Assembly: GCA_003161855.1 (NCBI GenBank)
Contig: PMNM01000178.1
Span: 2,824 to 7,844 of the forward strand
Length of the DNA stretch: 5,021 nt
Direction: 5' to 3'
Source of the DNA: Syntrophaceae bacterium
GTDB taxonomy: Bacteria; Desulfobacterota; Syntrophia; Syntrophales; Fen-1087
In this document: one piece after another, positions 1-5,021 of the stretch
How positions within the stretch are numbered: position 1 is the first letter of the stretch
How the letters are laid out: every line of letters starts with the position of its first letter
The notes under the pieces: model-generated
What the model saw: the letters and a program-made list of their open reading frames with translations, nothing else
Databases searched by the model: none
Told to the model about the DNA's origin: nothing
Position numbers and translations under genes: made by a program

Positions 1-189
1 GATAGGGATTTCTATGCGTCGGCTGATACAGGTTTTATCAGCCAGAATGTTTATCTTTACTGTGCCTCCGAAGGACTGTCCACGGTTGTCAGGGGTACCA
101 TAGAAAGGGCAGCGTTGGCCAACATCATGAAACTCCGACCGGATCAGAAAATCATCATGGCGCAGTCGGTTGGATATCCCAAAAAGTAA
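1..189 (+). CDS. Nitroreductase-family protein, C-terminal fragment
   Basis: The window opens inside a reading frame (frame 1) that runs 62 codons to a TAA at 187-189. The residues include ADTGFISQNVYLYCASEGLS near the start, then VVRGTIERAALANIMKLRPDQ, and the ending GYPKK. This is the pattern of the C-terminal part of nitroreductase-fold flavoproteins: a GxxxQNxxL helix, a 'GL' turn, and a final 'xxxxxGYP' strand. Family members bind FMN and reduce varied substrates with NAD(P)H, and the substrate cannot be told from this piece. The N-terminal part, including most FMN contacts, lies upstream of the window. The gene ends 39 nt before purB on the same strand with no terminator between them, so co-transcription is possible. 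Family assignment is fairly secure; a specific gene name is not justified. Confidence 0.8.
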   Translation, partial: DRDFYASADTGFISQNVYLYCASEGLSTVVRGTIERAALANIMKLRPDQKIIMAQSVGYPKK

Positions 190-228
190 TTCAATAACAT
201 TAACAATGATCATTTCAGGAGAGGGCGG

Positions 229-1560
229 TTGATTCCAAGATATTCTCGAGAAAAAATGAGTGCCATCTGGACTCCGGAAAACCGCTACCAGAAATGGTTA
301 GACATAGAAATTTTCGCCTGTGAGGCCCTGGCCCGGCGCGGGGAGATTCCGAAGGCATCCCTCAGGAAAATCAAGGCTAAAGCCGGCTTTGATGTGGCAC
401 GGATTGATGAGATCGAAAAGACGACAAAACATGACATCATTGCCTTTCTCACTTCAGTGACGGAGAAAGTCGGGGAAGACGGCCGCTTCATCCATATGGG
501 GCTGACCTCTTCTGATATCCTGGATACTTCTTTGGCGATCCTTTTAAAAGAAGCAGCAGAAATTCTGATTGAAGATATTGACCAGCTTCTTGACGTATTG
601 AAGAAAAAGGCCTTTGCCTATAAGGATACGGTTATGATTGGCCGGTCCCATGGTATTCATGCCGAGCCGATCACCTTCGGTCTCAAAATGGCCTTGTGGC
701 ATCAGGAAATGCAGAGAAACAGAGATCGCATGATTCGGGCTAAAAAAACCATCAGCTACGGCAAGGTTTCCGGTGCCGTCGGGACTTTTTCTTTTATTCA
801 TCCAGCTGTTGAAGAATACGTCTGTCGGAAGTTGGGGCTGAAGCCGGCGCCCGTGTCTTCCCAGATCGTGCAGAGAGACCGGCACGCGGAGTTTTTTTCC
901 ACGCTGGCCATCATCGCTTCGTCAATCGATAAATATGCCCAGGAGATCAGACTTCTCCAGAGGACGGAAGTCAGGGAGGCGGAAGAATATTTTTTTCCCG
1001 GTCAGAAGGGTTCATCGGCCATGCCGCACAAACGAAATCCTGTCCTTTCTGAAAATCTCTCCGGTCTTTCCCGCCTCATGCGTGCCTATGCCCTGGCCGC
1101 TCTCGAGGATATTGCTCTCTGGCATGAACGGGATATCAGCCATTCCTCCGTGGAGCGGATTATTGGTCCCGATGCAACCATTCTTTTGGATTTCATGTTG
1201 AGCCGGTTTACAGGCATGATCGACCAGCTGGTTGTTTATCCGGACCGTATGCTTGAAAACCTGAACATGACACATGGCGTTATTTTTTCACAAATGGTGC
1301 TGCTGAAACTGATTGAGAAGGGGATGTCCCGGGAGGCGGCCTATGCCGTCGTACAAAGAAATGCCATGAAATCCTGGCAGGAGGGGATTGAATTCAAGTT
1401 GCTGCTCCAGAAGGATAAGAGAGTTATGACCTGTTTGAATCGCAAAGATCTCGACCATATATTCAAGGTAGACCATTTCCTGAAAAACATCGACTTCATT
1501 TTCAGCAGGGTATTCAAGGAACGGCGCGGCTTTCCTTTCTCATCCGGGCACAGTGGATAA
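229..1560 (+). CDS. purB: Adenylosuccinate lyase (PurB)
   Basis: Cytosolic purine-biosynthesis enzyme of the fumarase/aspartase superfamily. It cleaves SAICAR to AICAR and adenylosuccinate to AMP, releasing fumarate each time. The 443-residue product shows the expected blocks: MIPRYSR at the N-terminus, KHD with His68, His89 before GLTSSDILDT (91-100), GRSHGIHAEP (138-147) with the catalytic-base region His141, QRDRHAEF (215-222), and the signature loop GSSAMPHKRNP (261-271) carrying the catalytic serine. WHERDISHSSVER (298-310) follows. The TTG at 229 is chosen over the ATG at 256 because MIPRYSR is a conserved PurB start and AGGAG at 217-221 sits 7 nt upstream. The usual family length is about 430 residues, and homology fades at IDFIFSRVFKE (421-431). 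The last dozen residues, RRGFPFSSGHSG, look non-native and are read from the strand opposite the nadB remnant. No terminator is visible after the stop. Confidence 0.97.
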   Translation: MIPRYSREKMSAIWTPENRYQKWLDIEIFACEALARRGEIPKASLRKIKAKAGFDVARIDEIEKTTKHDIIAFLTSVTEKVGEDGRFIHMGLTSSDILDTSLAILLKEAAEILIEDIDQLLDVLKKKAFAYKDTVMIGRSHGIHAEPITFGLKMALWHQEMQRNRDRMIRAKKTISYGKVSGAVGTFSFIHPAVEEYVCRKLGLKPAPVSSQIVQRDRHAEFFSTLAIIASSIDKYAQEIRLLQRTEVREAEEYFFPGQKGSSAMPHKRNPVLSENLSGLSRLMRAYALAALEDIALWHERDISHSSVERIIGPDATILLDFMLSRFTGMIDQLVVYPDRMLENLNMTHGVIFSQMVLLKLIEKGMSREAAYAVVQRNAMKSWQEGIEFKLLLQKDKRVMTCLNRKDLDHIFKVDHFLKNIDFIFSRVFKERRGFPFSSGHSG

Positions 1561-1935
1561 ACCATCGGGCCACGGTGGCAACATTTCTCCATTCCATCAG
1601 GTCTCGCGTGATGATAAAATTCCGGTAGGATTCATCAATAATCTCCCGGCCGATCCTTTCAATGTGCCTTCCCGCACGGTCCAGCCGCTTGTTGGATCGG
1701 ACCATACCATACCCTCATCATTTGACATGCACAGCGGATTTCACCCCCATGATGAGAAAGCGCAATGGACTTGTCGCTTGACGGCTTTGTTGATCAGAAA
1801 TGACTTGGCATCCGGATGATACAGGCAGGTCGGATGAAGCTGCATAAACTCCATGCCAAAATCGGCCGATTTGATCGTGAGACTCAGGCCGGCGATGCCA
1901 CTGCCCAGCACCAGAAAATCAGTGGTCGTCCCCAT
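1514..1935 (-). pseudogene. nadB: Decayed L-aspartate oxidase (nadB) remnant
   Basis: NadB oxidises L-aspartate to iminoaspartate in de novo NAD synthesis. Read on the minus strand, three NadB pieces survive in order. The first (1935 to about 1873) is the N-terminal FAD/Rossmann motif, DFLVLGSGIAGLSL. The second (about 1858-1785) is MEFMQLHPTCLYHPDAKSFL, a block that normally lies some 200 residues further on but here follows almost directly. The third (1705-1514, in another frame) is the C-terminal helical domain, VRSNKRLDRAGRHIERI through DLMEWRNVATVA to ARMRKESR. Intact NadB is about 520-540 residues, roughly 1.6 kb; this is 422 bp, with two large internal deletions, a frameshift with stops around 1741-1705, and loss of the final GLHF...DYP segment. 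It cannot encode a working enzyme. The 64-codon first open frame has no convincing Shine-Dalgarno. The remnant overlaps the purB 3' end tail-to-tail. Confidence 0.82.
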
Positions 1936-1957
1936 GGATACTACTTTTAAAAGCGTA

Positions 1958-1986
1958 TTTACAAATATGGATTGCTCCTATATATT
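1958..1986 (+). promoter_or_regulatory. Predicted sigma70-type promoter for tsaD operon
   Basis: TTTACA at 1958-1963 and TATATT at 1981-1986 each match five of six consensus bases (TTGACA / TATAAT) and are separated by exactly 17 nt. Transcription would start near 1993, giving a 5' UTR of about 37 nt before the tsaD ATG at 2030. The surrounding stretch (1936-2029) is AT-rich and holds no gene. It lies between the start of the nadB remnant and tsaD, so it was probably once a divergent intergenic region. Confidence 0.6.
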
Positions 1987-2029
1987 CATTTCGCTTTTTT
2001 GCAAAAGGAAAATGAACTGAGGGTCATTT

Positions 2030-3040
2030 ATGCTGGTTTTGGGTATCGAATCGTCTTGTGATGAGACGGCCGCCGCCGTGGTGAGAGATGGCGAAAAACT
2101 CCTGTCCAATGTCATTGCTTCACAGATCCGGGTGCACAGCAAGTACGGCGGTATCGTCCCGGAGATTGCATCCCGTAAACATATTGAGGCCATTGTTCCG
2201 GTCATCCTGCAGGCCCTTGATGATGCCGCAGTGACTCTGGATGACATCGAGGGGATTGCGGTAACCAGAGGTCCCGGCCTGGTTGGCTCCCTGTTGGTGG
2301 GTCTGTCTGCAGCCAAGGCGATTGCCTATGCAAGGGACCTTCCTTTCGTCGGGGTTAATCATCTGGAAGGTCATGTCGCATCTGTTTTTCTCACCGAAAA
2401 ACAGCCTGACTTTCCCTTTATAGCCCTGGTGGTGTCCGGCGGACACACCAATGTTTATCTGGTTAGGGACTTTCAGGATTTTACAATTCTGGGGCAGACG
2501 CGCGATGATGCGGCCGGCGAGGCCTTTGATAAAGCGGCAAAACTCTTGGAAATAGGCTACCCTGGCGGGGTCGTGATTGACCGGATGGCCAAAAAGGGGG
2601 ACCGGAACTGGATCACCTTTCCCCGGGCCATGAAGGACAGCCCTGATTTCAGTTTCAGCGGTGTCAAAACGTCACTGCTGACGGTTCTTAAAAAGCGGAG
2701 CCGTCCGTTTACAAAAGAGGAAATGCCGCATGTCGTAGCAAGCTACCAGGAGGCGATTGTGGAGGTGCTGGTGGAAAAAACTCTTGCAGCGGCAGAAATA
2801 TCCGACCTGACGAGTGTTGTGGTTTGTGGCGGCGTGGCCGCTAACAGCCGGCTGCGGGAAAAATTTCTTGACGAAGGGCAATCACGGGGTTTTGAGGTGT
2901 ATATCCCGCCGATGGTTCTGTGTACGGATAATGCTGCCATGATTGCCGTTGTTGGTGAGAATCTGCTGCGAAAGGGTCGGCGGGATCCTCTGGATCTCAA
3001 TGCTGTTTCCCGGTGGCCGCTGGATTCTTTGTTTATCTGA
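2030..3040 (+). CDS. tsaD: tRNA N6-threonylcarbamoyladenosine transferase TsaD
   Basis: TsaD (formerly Gcp/YgjD, Kae1 family) transfers the threonylcarbamoyl group of threonylcarbamoyl-AMP to N6 of A37 in tRNAs reading ANN codons. In bacteria it works with TsaB and TsaE, after TsaC has made the intermediate. The 336-residue length is typical. Visible motifs: the ASKHA nucleotide-binding start GIESSCDETAAAVV (5-18); the metal-binding HLEGH (His111, His115); VVSGGHT (134-140); DDAAGEAFDKAAKLL (159-173); FSFSGVKTSL (208-217); GGVAANSRLR (267-276); and CTDNAAMIA (298-306), whose Asp300 is the third metal ligand. GYPGGVVID (177-184) has Val where Pro is common. The ATG is preceded by GAGGG at 2019-2023, 6 nt away. 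It is the first gene of a tight cluster: the DUF2062 gene starts 1 nt after its stop. tsaB and tsaE are not in the window. Confidence 0.97.
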   Translation: MLVLGIESSCDETAAAVVRDGEKLLSNVIASQIRVHSKYGGIVPEIASRKHIEAIVPVILQALDDAAVTLDDIEGIAVTRGPGLVGSLLVGLSAAKAIAYARDLPFVGVNHLEGHVASVFLTEKQPDFPFIALVVSGGHTNVYLVRDFQDFTILGQTRDDAAGEAFDKAAKLLEIGYPGGVVIDRMAKKGDRNWITFPRAMKDSPDFSFSGVKTSLLTVLKKRSRPFTKEEMPHVVASYQEAIVEVLVEKTLAAAEISDLTSVVVCGGVAANSRLREKFLDEGQSRGFEVYIPPMVLCTDNAAMIAVVGENLLRKGRRDPLDLNAVSRWPLDSLFI

Positions 3041-3041
3041 A

Positions 3042-3491
3042 ATGATTCTAAAAAAACGAATTAAAAAATTTCATGACCGCTTCATCAGCCTGAAGGGTGA
3101 ACCCCGATCCATCGCCATGGGAATGGCTGTCGGCGTTTTTATCGGTGTGACCCCCACCATCCCTTTTCATACCACCCTGATCATTTTATTTAGTTTGATG
3201 TGGAAGCACAACCTGACGTCTGCTTATCTGGGATCCTGGTTGATCTCCAACCCGGTCACCATTCCCATTTTTTATGTCGGGCAGTATGAACTGGGTAAGT
3301 ATCTCCTGGGTATGGCCCATACTGACTTTACTTTGATGGATTACTCTCTCCACAGTATTTTCAGTATGGGATGGCATATTATCCTGCCGCTGCTGACCGG
3401 CGGATTGGTCATGGCGCCTTTTTTTGCCATACCGGCCTACTTTATCACCTACCGGGTGCTCCTATCCCTGAGGAAAAAAAAGCGTTCATGA
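3042..3491 (+). CDS. DUF2062 family membrane protein
   Basis: A 149-residue integral membrane protein of the DUF2062 family, whose biochemical role is not established. A basic N-terminus (MILKKRIKKFHDRF) leads into the family block PRSIAMGMAVGVFIGVTPTIPFH (21-43). A second block, GSWLISNPVTIPIFYVGQYELG (64-85), carries the conserved Asn-Pro-x-Thr. Hydrophobic stretches at about 22-53, 66-80 and 108-142 suggest three to four membrane segments, and the protein ends in a basic LRKKKRS tail. The ATG at 3042 is chosen because the family homology begins there and it lies 1 nt after the tsaD stop (TGAAATG). No strong Shine-Dalgarno is visible, which points to translational coupling with tsaD. A longer in-frame start at 2943 would overlap tsaD and adds no family sequence. 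Its stop overlaps the rsmA start (ATGA, 3488-3491). Confidence 0.88.
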   Translation: MILKKRIKKFHDRFISLKGEPRSIAMGMAVGVFIGVTPTIPFHTTLIILFSLMWKHNLTSAYLGSWLISNPVTIPIFYVGQYELGKYLLGMAHTDFTLMDYSLHSIFSMGWHIILPLLTGGLVMAPFFAIPAYFITYRVLLSLRKKKRS

Positions 3492-4342
3492 TCACACCCA
3501 AGAAAGTCCTGAATATGCGCGGTATCCGGCCTATAAAACGACTGGGTCAGGCTTTCCTGCAGGATCAGAATATCCTCCACAAGATTGTAAACGCCGCCGA
3601 CATTCACGGGGATGAGACGGTGGTTGAAATCGGCGCCGGTCTCGGCATTATGACAGGAATCATAGCGGCGCAGGCCCGCAGGGTGATTGCCATCGAAGTT
3701 GATCCTGTCATGGTTAAGATCCTGAAAGAACATCTTCAAGGTTTCAAAAATGTTGACATTATCGAGACGGATGTTCTCCAGTATGATTTTTCTTCTGCAT
3801 GTGCGGATCTCTCTCCAGCGAAGGTGAAAGTAATCGGCAATGTCCCCTATCAGATTTCCTCACCCATCCTGTTCCGCTTGATGGCCTTTAGACAAGTTAT
3901 TTCCATGGTTATTCTGATGTTGCAGAAGGAAGTGGTCGACCGGATCATCGCGCCTCCTGGAACCAAGGATTACGGCATTCCTTCTGTGATCCTATCCATG
4001 TACTGCCAATCGTTCCGTGTGATGGATGTGCCGGGCAGCTGTTTTTATCCTGAACCGAAAGTAACCTCTTCCGTTCTCAAACTCATCATTCGGGAGAAAC
4101 CTCTGGTTGTACTCGGGGACGATGTCTTGTTCCGTAAAATCGTCCAGGTTGCTTTTTCCAAACGCCGGAAAACGCTTCTGAACAATCTTCGCCATAGCCA
4201 CCTGCCCGGATACTCTGAAAACAGTTTGCTGTCCGCTCTTCAGGAAACGGGCATCGACGGGATCAGGAGGGCGGAGACCCTGAGCGCAGAGGAATTCGGG
4301 GCATTGACAAATCGCTTATTTCAAAAGAGGGCAAGCTTGTAA
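3488..4342 (+). CDS. rsmA: 16S rRNA dimethyladenosine transferase RsmA (KsgA)
   Basis: RsmA uses S-adenosylmethionine to dimethylate two adjacent adenosines (A1518 and A1519 in E. coli numbering) in the 3'-terminal hairpin of 16S rRNA, a late 30S assembly step. The 284-residue product has all class I methyltransferase motifs: VVEIGAGLGIMT (45-56, SAM loop), IAIEVD (67-72, ribose-binding Glu70), ETDVLQYDF (93-101, Asp95), the catalytic NVPY (118-121, usually NLPY/NIPY), FYPEPKVTSSV (186-196), and FSKRRKTLLNNL (223-234). The N-terminal family motif usually written GQNFL is GQAFL here (20-24). The start at 3488 gives the typical opening MITPKKVLN...GIRPIKRLGQ and overlaps the upstream stop by ATGA. 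TGAGGA at 3469-3474 is 13 nt away, rather far, so termination-reinitiation probably helps. An upstream in-frame start at 3371 would only add residues read out of frame from the membrane-protein gene. Confidence 0.96.
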   Translation: MITPKKVLNMRGIRPIKRLGQAFLQDQNILHKIVNAADIHGDETVVEIGAGLGIMTGIIAAQARRVIAIEVDPVMVKILKEHLQGFKNVDIIETDVLQYDFSSACADLSPAKVKVIGNVPYQISSPILFRLMAFRQVISMVILMLQKEVVDRIIAPPGTKDYGIPSVILSMYCQSFRVMDVPGSCFYPEPKVTSSVLKLIIREKPLVVLGDDVLFRKIVQVAFSKRRKTLLNNLRHSHLPGYSENSLLSALQETGIDGIRRAETLSAEEFGALTNRLFQKRASL

Positions 4343-4361
4343 AGGTCGTTAAAGAAAAATC

Positions 4362-4390
4362 TTGACAGGCCGGCTTTCTTTTGTTAGGGA
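4362..4390 (+). promoter_or_regulatory. Predicted promoter for the panC leader
   Basis: A perfect -35 hexamer TTGACA (4362-4367) lies 20 nt after the rsmA stop. With a 17-nt spacer the -10 would be TTAGGG at 4385-4390, preceded by TG. This is a poor match to TATAAT, so the -35 carries most of the evidence. The predicted start is near 4397, giving a leader of about 120 nt before panC. No terminator separates rsmA from this promoter, so transcripts from the tsaD cluster could also enter the leader. Confidence 0.55.
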
Positions 4391-4404
4391 AGCGGCGACC
4401 GCTT
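4390..4404 (+). repeat. Short perfect inverted repeat at predicted transcription start
   Basis: AAGCGG (4390-4395) and CCGCTT (4399-4404) are perfect inverted copies around a CGA centre. They overlap the predicted start of the panC transcript. If transcription begins at or before 4390 this would be a 5' hairpin; otherwise it could be a repressor site. It is short enough to be chance. Confidence 0.35.
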
Positions 4405-4520
4405 GGATCCGGTTGAGGACTGAGACGGAAGGGTAGGGAAGATTACGGTTTGAACTGTTTGAAGCCTCCCGTCTCAGGACGGTGAGGCTTTTTTTATTGA
4501 CGATAAGAGGATGATGGCTG
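4397..4520 (+). promoter_or_regulatory. Structured panC leader with competing folds (candidate pan-type RNA)
   Basis: The region between rsmA and panC contains no gene but a strongly structured leader. CTGAGACGG (4420-4428) is perfectly complementary to CCGTCTCAG (4469-4477), a 9-bp helix. Next to it are two unpaired adenosines (4429-4430), then a possible GGG/CTC extension (4431-4433 with 4466-4468, one G-U). Inside lies a small hairpin (4445-4449 with 4454-4458). The 3' strand of the 9-bp helix is also the 5' arm and loop of the terminator, so the two folds exclude each other. That is the architecture of a transcription attenuator or riboswitch. The pan RNA motif is known upstream of panB, panC and panD in Firmicutes, Chloroflexi and Deltaproteobacteria and is described as a hairpin with conserved bulged adenosines, so membership is plausible. 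I cannot confirm the match to its consensus. The panC Shine-Dalgarno AAGAGG is at 4505-4510. Confidence 0.6.
4462..4498 (+). terminator. Intrinsic terminator in the panC leader (attenuator)
   Basis: AAGCCTC (4462-4468) pairs with GAGGCTT (4484-4490), and CCGTC (4469-4473) pairs with GACGG (4478-4482). The hairpin has one bulged T at 4483 and a TCAG tetraloop, with twelve base pairs in all. It runs straight into seven T residues (4489-4495). It lies upstream of the panC start at 4521 and downstream of the predicted promoter, so panC expression would need read-through. It may also end rsmA-operon transcripts. Confidence 0.85.
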
Positions 4521-5021
4521 ATGAAGATTATCGAGTCCGCAAAAAAAATGCAGGCCTTATCGGAATCCCTCAGAAATCAGGGGAAGATTGTAACCTTTGT
4601 TCCCACCATGGGGTACTTCCATGAAGGGCATCTCGATCTCATGCGGGAAGGCCGGAAAAGGGGTGACTGTCTTGTCATCAGCATCTACGTCAACCCGACC
4701 CAATTCGGCCCCAATGAGGATTTTGAGAAATATCCAAGGGATCTTGAGCGGGACCGTACTATGGCTGAGAGTGTCGGTGTTGATGTGATCTTTTATCCTC
4801 CCACTGCGGAAATGTACCCTCCCTATTATCAGACCTACGTTACGGTCGAAAACGTCACCAACAACCTCTGCGGTCTGTCCAGACCGGGCCATTTCCGGGG
4901 TGTGGCAACGATTTGCGCCAAACTTTTCAATCTTGTCAAGCCCCATATCGCGGTGTTCGGAAAAAAGGATTTTCAGCAGCTCGTGACCATCAGGCGGATG
5001 GTGCAGGATCTGAATATGGAC
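4521..5021 (+). CDS. panC: Pantothenate synthetase PanC (5' part)
   Basis: PanC (pantoate-beta-alanine ligase) condenses pantoate and beta-alanine using ATP, through a pantoyl-adenylate intermediate, in the cytosolic vitamin B5/CoA pathway. The first 167 codons are present; the gene runs off the window, and the family is usually about 280 residues. Motifs: [14 protein letters not shown] (28-41) with the nucleotide-binding HxGH (His34, His37); [18 protein letters not shown] (56-73), a pantoate/ATP-site block; [15 protein letters not shown] (116-130); KLFNLVKP (134-141); and FGKKDFQQL (146-154), where FGEKDYQQL is more usual. The ATG at 4521 follows AAGAGG (4505-4510) by 10 nt and gives the standard start (MKII...). 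ATGs at 4511 and 4514 are in other frames. It stands behind its own promoter and attenuator-like leader, unlike the tightly packed cluster upstream. Confidence 0.96.
   Translation, partial: MKIIESAKKMQALSESLRNQGKIVTFVPTMGYFHEGHLDLMREGRKRGDCLVISIYVNPTQFGPNEDFEKYPRDLERDRTMAESVGVDVIFYPPTAEMYPPYYQTYVTVENVTNNLCGLSRPGHFRGVATICAKLFNLVKPHIAVFGKKDFQQLVTIRRMVQDLNMD

Noticed and set aside
170..198. Possible promoter for purB (TTGGAT, 17 nt, AATAAC)
   Set aside because: It matches consensus at only 3 of 6 and 4 of 6 positions, so it is too weak to call; purB may be co-transcribed with the upstream nitroreductase gene.
1569..1579. GCCAC-g-GTGGC palindrome as a purB terminator
   Set aside because: The loop is a single base and no T-run follows on either strand; it lies within nadB-derived sequence.
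1553..1819. 88-codon + strand open frame after purB
   Set aside because: It is the antisense of the nadB remnant, has no recognisable domain and overlaps the purB stop; the meaningful reading is on the minus strand.
2943..3041. Longer N-terminus for the DUF2062 protein starting inside tsaD
   Set aside because: The extra 33 residues are tsaD sequence in another frame. Family similarity and the TGAAATG junction support the start at 3042.
3371..3487. Longer N-terminus for RsmA starting inside the DUF2062 gene
   Set aside because: The extra 39 residues are shifted-frame DUF2062 codons; standard RsmA sequence begins at 3488.
4451..4484. Possible leader peptide read from a TTG at 4451 through the terminator
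   Set aside because: It has no ATG, no Shine-Dalgarno and no run of regulatory codons, so peptide-type attenuation is not supported.
4557..4946. 129-codon minus-strand frame opposite panC
   Set aside because: It is an antisense shadow of an unmistakable PanC reading frame, with no recognisable protein features.

Overview
The window reads as a chromosomal housekeeping segment of a Gram-negative, probably deltaproteobacterial (for example Syntrophales-like) bacterium. That assignment is an inference from the style of the PurB, TsaD, RsmA and PanC proteins, intermediate base composition, tight operon packing and a regulated pantothenate leader. No database search was possible.

Layout on the + strand: the 3' end of a nitroreductase-family gene (1-189); purB, adenylosuccinate lyase, with a TTG start (229-1560); a decayed minus-strand nadB (L-aspartate oxidase) remnant lying tail-to-tail against purB and overlapping its last codons (about 1935-1514); a short intergenic region with a good sigma70-type promoter (1958-1986); then a compact cluster of tsaD (2030-3040), a DUF2062 membrane protein (3042-3491) and rsmA/ksgA (3488-4342). 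A second promoter (4362-4390) follows, then a structured leader of roughly 120 nt with an intrinsic terminator, and the 5' part of panC (4521 to the window end).

Functionally, tsaD (tRNA t6A37 synthesis) and rsmA (16S rRNA dimethylation) are both RNA-modification genes serving translation. They sit around the small membrane protein with a 1-nt gap and a 4-nt ATGA overlap, so translational coupling is likely. purB (purine synthesis) and panC (pantothenate synthesis) are separate biosynthetic units.

Most of the window is ordinary. Two places deserve attention. First, the nadB remnant: three recognisable pieces of the protein joined by large deletions. The deletion end at purB appears to have removed purB's own stop codon and given PurB about a dozen extra C-terminal residues read from antisense nadB sequence. 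Second, the panC leader: a 9-nt segment can pair perfectly with part of the terminator hairpin, giving mutually exclusive antiterminator and terminator folds. This fits a metabolite-responsive attenuator and may belong to the pan RNA motif class reported upstream of pantothenate genes.
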